Shown here in pieces: positions 24,129-36,000 of a stretch of 64,000 nucleotides of DNA; position 1 is the stretch's first letter, and each line of letters opens with the position of its first letter. The notes beneath the pieces are model-generated. The model saw only the letters and a list, made by a program, of their open reading frames with translations. It was not told the DNA's origin and did no database searches. This DNA is from Dillenia suffruticosa (taxonomy: Eukaryota > Streptophyta > Magnoliopsida > Dilleniales > Dilleniaceae): contig JAVTVX010000013.1 of assembly GCA_033439265.1 (NCBI GenBank), positions 3,374,501 through 3,438,500 of the forward strand, read 5' to 3'. The position numbers and the translations under genes were made by a program.

Positions 24129-24976
24129 AGGGAGAGGAGTCCGCGGGGGGGGAGGGAGAGAGGGAGAGAGGGGAGGGAGAGCGGCGGGGGAGGGAGGAGC
24201 GCTGCGGGGGGGGCGGCGGGGGGGAAGGAGAGAGAGGGGAGGACCGCGGCGGGGTTGCGGGAGGGGGGGAGGGGAGGGAGGGAGGGAGAGGAGGAGAGAG
24301 GAGGGGGAGAGGGGCCGCGGAGGGGGGGGGAGGGAGAGAGAGAGGGAGGGCCGCGTGGGGCGGGAGGGGGGAGGAGAGAGACAGCGGAGGGGGGGGGAGG
24401 GAGAGAGAGAGGGGGGCGGTGAGGGGGGAGGAGAGAGACAGTGGAGGGGGGGGAGGGAGAGAGAGAGGGGAGGGGCCCGGCGGGGGGCGGAGGGCCGCGG
24501 GGGGGGCGCCCCCTCCCCCCCCCCCGCGGCCCCTCCCTCTCTCTCTCCCTCCCCCCCTCCGCTGGTGTCTCTCTCCTCCCCCTTCCCTCCCGCCCCCCGC
24601 CCCCCCCGCCCCCCGCGGCCGCCCTTCCCCCGCGGCCCCCTCCGCCCTCCCCGCCGGCCCTCCCCCGCGGCCCTCCCCCCCACCCCGCGGCCCTCACTCT
24701 CTCTCTCCCCTCCCCCCTCCGCTGTCTCTCTCCTCCCCCCTCCGCCCCCCTCGCGGCCCTCCCTCTCTCTCTCCCACTCCCCCACCTCCGCGGCCCCTCT
24801 CCCCTCTCTCTCTCTCCCTCCCTCCCCCCCTCCGCACCCCCGCAGCGGTCCTCTCCCTCTCTCTCCTTCCCCCCGCCGCGCTCCTCCCTCCCCCGCCACT
24901 CTCACTCCCCCTCTCCTCCCTCCCCCCCCCCCCCCGCGGACTCCTCTCCCTCCTTCCCTCCCTCCCTCCCTCCCCC

Positions 24977-25019
<43 letters not shown>

Positions 25020-25174
25020 TCTCTCTCTACCTTGGGTTGTCGCGTCTTGGAGACGCGACACACTGTGTCGCGTCTTCAAGACGCGACAAATTGGGGTTAT
25101 TTGGGGAAATTATTTTGGGTTAGGGTTATTTTAAAATTTTTTTTTTTATTTTGGGTTATTTTGGAATATGGCTC
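23904..25174. mobile_element. Foldback DNA transposon, 1.27 kb near-perfect inverted repeat (Mutator-like), copy 2
   Basis: Almost the whole element is one inverted repeat. The ends are GAGACATGTTCCAAAATA and GAGCCATATTCCAAAATA (reverse complement). Both arms then run through an AT-rich zone, AATAACCCCAATTTGTCGCG, repeated palindromes of GTCGCGTCTT and AAGACGCGAC, a GA tract, GGGAGAGGAGTCCGCGGGGG and GGCGGGGGAGGGAGGAGCGC. The left arm is G/A-rich and the right arm C/T-rich, meeting near 24515. CTCTCTCTC borders both ends (23895-23903, 25175-25183), which fits a 9-bp duplication but is ambiguous in a microsatellite. It shares the GAG start, 9-bp duplication, palindromes and GC-rich core with the element at 12033. 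There is no transposase. The 240-377 codon open frames on both strands are artefacts of composition. Confidence 0.87.
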
Positions 25175-26570
25175 CTCTCTCTCTCTCTCTCTCTACCCTA
25201 AATGTAAAACAATAGTACACCAAGTTACCTTTCAAAGGCCAAAGACAGTCTCATGTGCCAAAAAGGAAGTACCATAACTGTTAGTTGTTGATATTTTAAG
25301 ATCAAATCATTATTTGATCATCACAATAAGCGTTTTTAATATATATATATATATTGAGAGAGAGAGAGAGAGATTGGCCTTTTTCGTTGTCATAGGAAAA
25401 GAAGTACCAAGGGAGCAAAAACAGGGCACCTTACCAACATTTATTAGCTCAATGATTATTATACAACCGAGCTTCTTTGATATGTGTAATTAGACACTTC
25501 TTTCTCCATAATAAAAAATCTCGAGTTTTGAAAAGGGAGAAAAAGGATTTGGAAAAATCAAATTATTAATGGACCCTATAATATTCAGATCAAATCAATC
25601 GGATGAAACTTAAATATCGGTTGATCCAGAAAAAAAAGAAAGTATTATACAAGAAGAATTAAAAAAAAAGGAACGTCATGCTATTGGCCCCAATGGTATA
25701 TATAGGGGTTAGAAATGACGCATCTTTGGCTTGATTATTATATTGCATAATTAAAATTGTGCAATATCAAAGCGACAGCAGAAATAGAAACCAAGCCCCT
25801 AGTTAATCTCTGGTTTTGATTCTGTGAGGTTTTTTTTTTCAATAATAATAGTTTAGTTATTATTATTATTTTTTGGTATGTATCACTATAAATTCCTTAA
25901 ATTTGTGTTCACACATTTGAACAAATTCTACTCGTAAGTTTAAAATGTTCTCTATATTATTATTGTAAGGTTTTATATTTTTAATAATTTTTTATTTTAG
26001 TTAAAAGATAGTACAAATAGAATAAAATAAAATAAAATAAAAAATAAATTGTCACGGGAAGTGTTTCGAAAACTGATTTGCGTACTCTATACTTTTAGCC
26101 AATCAATTTGAACATGCGCACTCTTTTTTCTTTTGTGTCTCGATATTTAGAGTTTTCTGTCGACTAATCTGAATTAATCGTTGTACTTGCTCTTTTTGAA
26201 GGGCGAGTCTCTCAATAAGAAACGTTTCGTACATATGAGATCCCAATACTCTTAACTCGAATCTTTCATCCCAGCACAAAGATCTATCTCCAAGCACAAG
26301 AAATAAATAATAATAATAATAATAATGAAAAACATCCACGCCATAAGATATATGTTGGTTCATAGAAATCAAAGCCGTCATTATCTGTACACATAAGGGC
26401 AAATCCGACTTTATAGAGATGGCAAAAAATTCTAGAAGACGCCAAAAACCACATCATCCAATCTTTCTGGTTTTTCACATACCATATGAAATAAAGGAGG
26501 ACAACAAAACAGAGACACACTTTTCTTTTATGCTTTTTTTGCCCTTCAATGATAAAGAGACAAAGTAAAT
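25175..26570. other. Intergenic, no gene seen
   Basis: AT-rich with (CT)n, (AT)n/(GA)n near 25338-25372 and several A-runs. It lies between the foldback element and the 3' end of the minus-strand HHO gene, and no coding exon is supported. Confidence 0.5.
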
Positions 26571-26574
26571 CCCT

Positions 26575-26607
26575 AACCTAAACCTAACCCTAACCCTAAC
26601 CCTAAAC
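26575..26607. repeat. Short telomere-like CCCTAA tract
   Basis: Four or five consecutive (C)CCTAA(A) units lie just beyond the 3' end of the HHO gene. Most units are CCCTAA rather than the usual plant CCCTAAA. Too short to be a former telomere; probably an interstitial telomere-like motif. Confidence 0.75.
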
Positions 26608-26729
26608 CGCCTAACTTCAGATCATGAAAACCCTAAAATTTGAGAGTGATCTCACTGCCGTTACTCTCCTCCCCATCATCTCTACGCGCCACCGGCCCTT
26701 TTCTCTCTCCTCCATTCTCCCCGCCGCTG

Positions 26730-27248
26730 TCACCCACCTTTCCAGCTACTGCTGTCAGACTTTCCATCCTCAATGCTCTCAGAGCGGTCCCCATTGCCTC
26801 GTACATCGGACTCCGGTGAGCTATGAGTTTGTGAAGATGCCTTGTACACATGTAGCTGGTGGTGTATGTTGTGGTGCACTAATTGGTGGTGGTGTGGCTG
26901 TGGAGGGTAAAATTCTTGTGGCACGGGTGGTGGTGCGCAAAAGTGCGGGGACGTGTGAGCTGGCGGGTGTGCTCCGTATATGGTGGTGGCTCCACCATGT
27001 GCAGCGGCCGCAGCGGTGGCATACTCGGGCGGGACCCATATACCACCTAGGACTACTAGCTGGGGTGTTGGGGTGCCTGCAGCTTGTGGGCTAGGGCTTG
27101 GTCTTCTTGTATGGAGTCTATATTTCTGTTACAACAAAAAGTTCAATTCAAACGGTATTTTGGTCAGGGAGAGGGTACACACAGTGTTTGGAGAATATGC
27201 AGTGAGCGGTACAAAAAACAGCTTTGAGACTGTTCCATGCTTATCTGC

Positions 27249-27283
<35 letters not shown>

Positions 27284-28300
27284 ATTGAGTACCTGCAAAT
27301 GGCTTTTAACCTCATCATTGGTCAAACCGTCAACCTTCATCAACTCTCTGATTTGTTTTGGGGTAGCAACTGTTAAACCATAGCATTAGACATACCAAAA
27401 GTTAGTGAAATTTTTTTCATCCAAAAACAGTCCAAATATTATGATTTCCTTAATGATTATACTACCCAAAAAATTCAACACCAATCAAAAACCTACCAAT
27501 TTTATCCTAAATATATTGTCACGAGAAAAGGGGCAACAAATTAAAATACCCCCACTTCCCAGAAAAAGAAGTGAACTTCTACCTACTACATGTTCTTCTA
27601 TTGTTTGCTCAAAAGGCATTTTTGAACGCCTAATAATATTGGTAAAATTGAAGGGTATTTTACCTTGAGAACCACCAAGCATTTGAAGAGCATTGACAAA
27701 TCTTCTATGTAAATCTGGTGACCAACATCGCCTTGCCTTCCTATGAGTTTGAGTTGGAGCTGCAGCGCTAGCGGTAGCATTTGTCTGCGCTTCAACAGCA
27801 GCTTTTACTCCTTTTCCTTGCTCGCTTACCGCTCCTCCGTTGCTGATTTTGCTAGAATTCTCTCTCCTACAAGAGACCAACATGCCATTTTCCAACTCCG
27901 GGCATTTTTTATCTTCAATCTCTTTGTCATTTGAAGCAAGAGCCAATTCGGGTAGAGTCCGGTTTTGATTTCGGTCTTTTGAGAAGGGAAGAAACGCCCC
28001 TCCATTTCTCTGCTTGTTTTCTAAAACAAGTTTAGGACTAACATTGAATCCAATTTCGGAGTTCAGTGGATTTTGTACGGTGGATTGTTGTTGTTGTTGT
28101 TTGTTTGGATCACTTGCTTGGCTCCATAGTTGTGCAGATGTCATCCAATTTGCTTTATCTGAAACATTTGTTGCCTTGTCTGACCCTTCTGAGTTCGAAT
28201 GCTTGATGGGAATGAATTCTTCTAACACTGGCCCTGGCACTTGGTTTGCCCTATAGGCTTGCAGTTGCTGCTTTGATGCCTCCACAGCTAAACATTCCAC

Positions 28301-28338
<38 letters not shown>

Positions 28339-28693
28339 GAAAAACAGTGATTAAACAAAGGAATGCAAACACTAAAATTCATATTGAGCCAAAATATTGG
28401 CTTCTAGTATTTGATTATCAATAAAAATTTCTTCTTGGGGGGGTACCAGAATTATATCATGGCTATAACTTCAAAAAAGGGTGGACAAAGAAAATCGATG
28501 TACCATTGGTGAGTAATTGCATGCAAAGGGGTAGTTCACGCTTAAGTCCTTCAATTTTGAAGCGTTCTTCTTCAAGACGAGCGAGAAAATCTTCAAGCTT
28601 TTGGGTCTGGTCAGGATGGTCCGCAACGGATTTGAGAAGCATAGAGTAGCTCTGGGGCTTGCATTCTAGGCTAAGTTCGGATGGTGATGCCAT
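26730..28693 (-). CDS. HHO-like: GARP/MYB-type transcription factor, HHO/NIGT1 (HRS1-like) family
   Basis: Four minus-strand exons: 28693-28504, 28287-27664, 27369-27293 and 27125-26730. All junctions are GT-AG and in phase, giving 428 residues. Residues 7-75 are the conserved HHO N-terminal region (LSLECKP, then [20 protein letters not shown]). Residues 246-305 are the GARP (G2-like) DNA-binding domain: [20 protein letters not shown], then [20 protein letters not shown] and SHLQKYR. The C-terminal part is rich in His, Pro and Ala. Arabidopsis relatives are nuclear repressors that act in nitrate and phosphate starvation responses. The reading frame stops at WKGG (26730). In the next frame the sequence goes on as [24 protein letters not shown] to 26633, the usual HHO tail. 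Removing one copy of the CACCCACC tandem (26731-26738) would join them, so the gene seems to carry a 4-bp insertion that removes about 30 residues. Confidence 0.9.
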
Positions 28694-29160
28694 GGTTGTG
28701 TAAATGAATCGTTGAAATTCACTTCGAAGGAACTTGTCTACTTCTGTTTTTGGTTTTCTAATCTAAATGGGTCATTTGAATAATAGTGTTAGGACAAGGC
28801 TAGAACTATGCGGGTACAAACTAGAGCAAAAGATGGTGGTTGGCTTCTCTGTCCTTTTGAGATTTGAGAGAGAGAGAGAAAGGGAGAAGATGTTTGTGAA
28901 CACAAGGAGGATCAACCTCCTTTTTAGGGGTGAGTTCGAGAGGGAATAAAGAGAGGAAAAGAAAAAGCAAGAGAGAGATAAAGCAGAGAGAGAGAGAGAG
29001 AGGGAGAAGAATTAACCCTTCTTGCGAACAACAAAGGGGCAAAAGCTATTAAATATGTTTTAGTGAGAGAGAAGGGGGGAATCAAGTGTCTGACACCGGG
29101 AGGGGTCATGTGGTTAACGCCTGGTTTTGGAACCCGAGAGAGAGAGAGAGAGAGAACCAT
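28694..29160. promoter_or_regulatory. Upstream region of the HHO gene with GA/CT tracts
   Basis: Several GA runs (about 28867-28881, 28987-29004 and 29138-29154) lie within 450 bp of the start codon, as CT-rich sequence in the sense of the gene. Such tracts are common in plant core promoters and leaders. No certain TATA box could be placed. Further GA tracts sit in introns 1 (28306-28334) and 3 (27250-27280). Confidence 0.45.
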
Positions 29161-30571
29161 CTTTATCGTACGAATTCAGATCACCAATATTAAAGATGAT
29201 TCTTCTTCCTCTCTTCTCCTCTGTTTGTTCTCTTCTCTCTCCCCTTCCTTTGTCTTTTTGTTTTTACACTTTTAATTGCTTGCCTTGACAAACATTTCAT
29301 ATCTTTAATTAAATCCAAAATCGCCATAGCCGGTACTTTCAATTTTCAAGCAGAAATTTTGTATTTTTGTTTGGCACGATCCGAAATGGTGCTCAATTTC
29401 TTTCCTAAGAAGAGGGGATTATTTATTTATATCCAAAAGAAAAGGGTCATCCTTTTCAAGTTTTTAATTTGCAATTAGATGATATTTTCGACAAAAAGCG
29501 TTTATCTAGGGAAATAATTATAATTTAAGTCCTATTTATAGAAAACTTCAATATTTATTTATAAAATTTTTATATTTTTACTAAAATTTTTCACTTTAAT
29601 AAAAAAATATTATAAATTAAATAAAATAAGATAAAATATAAATAAATGGAAAGAAGTTTAGAAAAGTTTAAGTCTCCCAAAATGCCACCCATGTATAAAC
29701 CATGGCTATCCCTTCATATCTTGAATTCAAGAGAAAAGTGATTACCTTTTAAGTTAGCACTTAGACTATGAATTTAATTTTCTATACTATTAAAGGCAGG
29801 CAAAAATGATCGAAAGATTATTGTAATTTCCGGTCATTTTTCATATATCAATCTAATTTTCAAGTAACCCTTTTTGATATTTTGGCTAAAAATAGAACTT
29901 ACAACTTGGCCATCAAAATCTCTATTAAGCTGCGGGTATGGGTATAAATCATTATTGTGCTTATTTTGTTTAAATGAGTTAATTTAAAGTGATGAGCTTT
30001 TTTATAATTAAATAACTCCATTCATTTATATAATTCTACTTACTTTGTTCATTTATTATTTTTTTCTTATTTCTATGGTTTTTCCCATAATAAATTTGTT
30101 TCTTTCTTCCTCCTCCTCTACTATGGTTTTATTTATTTATTTTAACGTAGAGATGACTAGAACTCGAAACCTTTAAGGAAAAGAGAATGGTTCTAGTTGA
30201 GCTCTTTATGCTATGGTTCATTATGATATGATTAGATGATGGAAAAGAACTAGCTATCCTGGCCCGGCCAATCACGATGCTACAAAAAGTTTGTGAGAGA
30301 AAATAATGACAGCCATCAAAAATGTTGAAAAAGGAGATGATTATGATCAAATGATCGTGTCAAATGTCATTGTTAATTTATGATCTTTAGATAGCATAGT
30401 AAATGGCTGACATGAGTGCTACCTTAAGGTACTTCAGATCGTCCTTAACAAAATTTCACTCTACCCCTCTGCATTAAATAATATCAAGTGAATGATTCTA
30501 CCTTAATTAAATTATTGAAAAAAAAAAGCTTTTGTTTGAGCATATACGATCTATTTTATTTTTTTACAACC

Positions 30572-30607
<36 letters not shown>

Positions 30608-30724
30608 ATATTCAAATGTTGTTAGTATCAATCCACCATGCAAACTTTCTTTTTGGTTTCAAAAGTTGAATAATTGTCCTACGTTTGAGTGCACTAGGGG
30701 GAGAGGGAGAGGGAGAGGGAGAGG

Positions 30725-30755
<31 letters not shown>

Positions 30756-31755
30756 GAATATCTAAATCTAAACAAGACATTCAATTTTATACAAAGAATA
30801 TAATATTTGCCTCTAAGGAAGGAATATCTCAGTTCCAATTCTACGACTCTAAATTAAGGGCACACCCCCCACAAAACACAACCCCCCAAAAAAAGAATAT
30901 TAAAGTTGGCTAAGTAATGGGAATCTTCTTCTCTGCTACTAACTTTAGTGAAGTGGGTAGGAAGGTAAGCAGATTCTCCATGTGTACCCAAAACATGAAT
31001 TTCTCCAAGTATTTGAAACTTTAAAAAAAAAAACAAATTCTCGATTGATCTACATTGCAAATTCTCTTCCCACCTTGGAACTCCTTGTTGCTTATATTTT
31101 AAATTAATGATGAATCCAGACATACACTTGTCCAAGAATTCTTCTCTATAGGATTTGTCAAATGTGTTATAATATTCTATATAAAGATCTACATGATTCC
31201 AACATCAGTATAGTCGGGGTTCTGTAAGTTTTTTAATTGAATTAAATGGTACAACAAATGTCTATATAATAGACAATTTTCTATTTTAAACTTATTTTGA
31301 TTTTTTATATTATTTTACTTGTAATATTTTTAACTAAAATAAAAACTTATTTTAAAAATATATCGTGTTTCGTAAACAAGATTCAAATTTTCGTATAAAA
31401 AATATTAAAAGTATAAGTATAAGAATAATCTTTTGTATTAAATCTATTATATAATCTTAAATTTATATGAAATTCAATTTTCACGAACAAAGCTTGTATT
31501 TGGTTAAATTGATTACTTGGGCTTGTCACAGAAAGTTGAGACTAAATTTAACTAAAATTAGTAGAGTTCTCAGTACAAAATATTTGTTGATATAATATAA
31601 ATTTAGCTCTTTTTGTAAAAAAATTTTATTTGTATCCTTGAAATCATAAATTTCCTATGAAAAATTTTTAATTGAATAAAATAAAATTACAAGTAAAATA
31701 AATTAGAATAAAAAAAGATTAAGTCAAACTTAAGATTTTTGATATAGCTTTTAAG
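29161..31755. other. Intergenic, no gene seen
   Basis: AT-rich DNA without supported exons. Microsatellites: (GA)n at 30573-30604, and (GGGAGA)n passing into (GA)n at about 30700-30756. Confidence 0.5.
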
Positions 31756-31759
31756 ACTA

Positions 31760-33010
31760 GCAAAAGAAAAGGAAAGAAAAATTCTCTATATGATAATTAT
31801 GATATCTTGTCAATCCATGCTTGTCACTCAGTTTGATCACCATAAGTGCCCAAATATTTGGGTGGTTAATATGTGAAGGAAATGGATGGCTCTGATACGA
31901 TTTTGACAAAAAAAAAATAATTTTTTTTTTATTTTTTATCATATAAGAATTTTAAAAATCATAAAAATATATATATTTATAAAAATTAGAATACGATATA
32001 TATGAGGATATCAAGACTTCATTGATTTTCTTAATCACTTTATAAATATTTATATTCCACATTTGTTAAGAGTAACTCTTATTAATCATCTCATTATACT
32101 CTATCTGACACGTCTCTTCATACAAGCCGGCTAACTACATGATTGAGACCCCCCCCCCTCAAGCTGAGCATGTATGTCCAAGATGTTTAACTTGCTGATC
32201 AGATGATTAAATGGTGCTGGAAAATACATCAGCTGGTTGGTCCGTTGTCTTCGGATACTGGGGTTTTAGTACTCGTGAAATGACTGTCCCTCACAAAATG
32301 GCAATCAAGCTTTAAGGTGATTTGTCCTTTCGTGAAAAACAAGATTTTTTGTGGGTATTTATTTCAAAAATAAATAAACAAATTAAGAAGATTTCTGTGT
32401 ACGCTGATTTCAAATTAGCAAAACAACCATAAATCAGTTTAAAAAAGGCCCACGAGCCTCCTGGGGGGGCCAACAGGATCAAACGGCCCTTTTGAAGGAT
32501 GGACATAGGAAGGAGAGTTGATATTCTTCTCGGTTCCTGAAGTAATAATCTAGTGATAAAAATTTCCCTCCCTTAATTTGATAATTTTACATTTAAATTC
32601 TTATACAATTAAAAAAATATTCTTCTCATAATTGCATGTGAAATTAATAAAAAAATTATCAATTTCAAGTTTTGTTAAACTTTAAAACCTAATTTTTTTA
32701 TGAGAGAGCTATAAAATTATAAAATTGAGACTACAAAAGATCTAATTCTAATTTCATAACCTAAATAATCGATTTTGAAAATAAAAATTTCTCAATCAAA
32801 GATTCATCTCCTTGAAGAGAAACCCTAGATTCACTATTTTTGGGCTTTGCTATAGGATTTTGATGAGAAAAGAATACATTTATTAATTTTCTTAATCACC
32901 TTTACAAGTATTTGTATTTCACATTTGTTAAGAGTAACCAACTCTTATTAATCATCTCGCTAATCTCTATCTCATGTGTCCCTACATTGCCGACTAAGCT
33001 ATTGACCGGA
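31760..33010 (-). mobile_element. Ty1/copia-like retrotransposon remnant, fossil
   Basis: On the minus strand the end of a copia pol gene is recognisable around 32340-32160 (LDCHFVRD, the conserved segment after RNase H). A polypurine tract follows near 32150. LTR-like sequence covers about 32145-31970, and a second related LTR-like stretch lies at about 33010-32850. They share AATCA.TTTATAA.TATTT.. and TGTTAAGAGTAAC. A TATCAGAGCC primer-binding-like sequence lies near 31880, outside that LTR, so more than one copy or a rearrangement is involved. The element is broken and most of its internal region is missing. The divergence of the LTR stretches suggests it is old. A mini-SINE is inserted at 32532. 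Confidence 0.55.
32532..32616 (+). mobile_element. Mini-SINE (about 85 bp, tRNA-like), copy 1
   Basis: An 85-bp insertion lies between two copies of ATATTCTTCTC (32521-32531, 32617-32627). It contains GTAATAATCTAGTGATAAAA (box-A-like), CATTTAAATTCTT in the box-B position and an A-rich tail. It belongs to the same short family as the copies at 37256, 39592, 39924 and 52676. Confidence 0.72.
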
Positions 33011-36000
33011 CTACATGTAAAGTATTAATGAAGAGTTTATTTAGTAGGAGGGAGTTATTAAGTTATTATAATTAAGTTTTGAATTTAAAACTTAAAAATA
33101 AAAAAAAAATTATATTGAAAGAGTTGTTTTTTAAATAGAAATTTTGTAAATATTTAAACTAAATTAAATAAAATATAATTTTAAAAATCAATAAAAAAAG
33201 AAAAAAAAAAAAAAGCATGCAAAGCTGGTGACTACGTGCTGGGGAGGCCCAACCCAGTCGGTAACAGGCAGTCAATGTGGAATCAGGAGAGAGAGAGAGA
33301 GAATCTGGAGAAAAGGTGGAGGTTGGAAGCTTGTACGAGAAGAGTGAATATGGAATTGGAAAGCAACCAACCATCATTATGGCACTCTTCTCTCTGCCAA
33401 GGGAATTCGATGCATGTTCCCTTTTTCCCCTTTTCATTTTCCCATGGAAAAAAGAAAAACACACACCCAAAAAAAAGGGCTTCTCTCTCTCTTCCATTTT
33501 ATTGCTTCCTTCTTGCTTTTCTTTCTCCATGAATAAAAATGAAGAGATTCTCCTCGTGACACGTTTCATGATATTCCCCAAATCTGTGCTTTTGAATATC
33601 CCTTCTGTCTGGTGTAAAAATCGGAGAATATTCTTTCCCACCAATCTGGTTTTTGGACCGAGACAAAAGAAAAAAACAATTATTTTATTTTTGTGAAAAC
33701 CCGAAACCGAGGTGTAGTGTTTGCATTTGCACTCCCCATTCTACCTATAGGAAATTTCGAGTAAATTTTTATTCCTCAATATATGTGGAGTATACTAATA
33801 TGAGCCGTGGATTCCTAGTGCTAACATGCGCATCCCCCTTTCCTCACTTTTGACCAGACCAACATAAAACTAACACCACATTTTAATCCGGGCATGGGTC
33901 AAATTCCTCATCCCAACAGTACTCGATTCGTATTTTCTGGAATAAATTGATTATATTTTTTCATTGAATAAATTTAATAAAAATTTGATTATTTTGATCT
34001 AAAATAATTTTATAATGCTTATTAATCTTTGCAAAATAAGCCCAAACATTCCCCGGATCCAAGGAAACTCAATTAATTATTTTTTTTTTTGTTATAACAA
34101 AATTTGAACCTTAGATTCTGAGATTGATTAAGGAGGGAGTCTATATCCATTAAATCGTCCCTTGAGACAAACTCAACTAATTATGCTATAGCCAAAACTG
34201 TGACCACCTCCACGGTTGGTGAGAGCCGCATCCTTGTGGCCACCGGCTAACTGCAGATTGCATATTTTATTTTAATTTTTTGACTCTTTTTTTGTTTAAT
34301 ACAGTACCAACCAATGAACATCTAAATTCTTTCGCCTTTCATGGCCATTAGTGGCTATGGAGGATAAGATTTTTCTAATTATATCGATAGACTTCTCATG
34401 ATTTATGAACATCCAACGTTTTCTATTTAGCAACTATCATTTTGCTCTCTCTCTCTCTCTCTTTCAAATTTTGTCGATGATGAAGAATGGTATACTATGC
34501 AAATGCACTCAAATAACCAAATTGTTTTTCTCATTTAAATGGGTGAATTTAAACATATGTTTGTCTCAGATCTATGATTAATGGAATATATTTTAAGAAC
34601 CAGGGGTTAACTTTTTCTTTCTTTTTCCTTTTTTCTATTTCTCATTTCGCGTAAAGCTTGGTTTTCGGTTCTCGATGGGGGTGTGATGGGCTAAAAACTT
34701 TTCCCTGTTAAGCAACTTTGGTGCTTTTGGAGCCCAACTTCACGTGTGTTTCTTTAAAATTGGATCTTGGACCTGTCTGTTTTTCCTTTTTTTTTTTTTT
34801 TTTCATTATTAATATCTAAAATTATATTTCAATTAATTTAATTTGAGTGTCTTTAAGATTCTATTTATAAATGATTCTTCCAATATAATATTTTTTATCA
34901 TTTTTAAGTTTCGAGTCAAAAACTTAATTAAAAAATCTAATATTTCATCGTACTAAACTCTAAATCGATTATTCATTAATCTCTCTCCATCCATTCTCTC
35001 TTTTCTGGGACCAAAATATTCCGTTGCTGTTTGATGTTATTGCAATTCAAAAAAGGCTAAACTTAGGAGAGGATGTGTTTGAAATGATTTCATTGTTTAG
35101 TCTTGTCCTCCAAGTTGAGATGAGTGCAAAGTTAAAGAGTATTTCTCCTTAATTTCCTCAATCTAAATGAGTACAATACGGTAAAATTTGAGAATGGTAT
35201 ATGCACACAAGTGTATATATATACATATACAAAACTATCTAAAGTTTCATGATAAATTCTAACACATGCTTCCTTCTGTTTTTGTCATTCTAAAAACTTG
35301 ATGGATCTAAGTCTATGATATACGGTTTCTGCAAATGGCCTGTTAACTCTACTAAAATCATGTCTTATGAGTTTATGATAAAAGATTTAGTTGGCAATCG
35401 AGATTCTTCACTTTTTTGTGTATATTTATCTAATTTCAGTAGATAATATACTAGAAATTATAACTAATGTCTAGCTTCAAATGATTAAAATGGAGAGAAA
35501 AGATTATGTTTCTTCTAAAAAATATAAAAGAAGAGCATTCATGGAGCTACATTAGTAGCTAGAACCTAAGAACCATACCTATACGTTTTCTAAAATAAAA
35601 TTCATAAAAGTGAAGTGCATAGCTCTACCCTACAAGGTGACAAGTCTGCGTATGCACCCAATTAAAATAAATACCATCCAATGTGACAAAATAATGGAGG
35701 GCATATGAGCACACCAAGAAAGGGTTTGGATACCTGGAATAATCAATAAAGTTTCAAACAAAGGATAAAGAAATGCATACGAGATTCTATTCTTCTTTAT
35801 CTCTAATCCTATTACCCAAGTATACCTCCCAACATTATCAAATAGATTGAAACTCTCAAATTCCATATTCTAATCAACAAAAACACAAATTCAAAGGGAA
35901 GAAAGATTTTGCCTTTATCTTGCATTATGAGGAAATATTCTTGTAAGCTTTGCGGAAAGCGCGATGATGGGTACATTTACGGGCTGTAAGGTTTTCTTTT

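Noticed and set aside
23961-25277. Open frames of 240-377 codons on both strands
   Set aside because: They lie wholly in the GC-rich foldback element, are open on both strands at once, and encode only low-complexity Gly/Arg/Glu or Pro/Ser/Leu runs.
26575-26607. Former chromosome end or telomere fusion
   Set aside because: Only about five units, mostly CCCTAA rather than CCCTAAA; far too short.
26624-27094. 156-codon plus-strand frame
   Set aside because: Shadow of the HHO last exon on the opposite strand, which has correct splice junctions and family motifs.
33159-33696. 161- and 139-codon frames on opposite strands
   Set aside because: Rich in Phe/Lys from A/T runs, overlapping each other, no motif.
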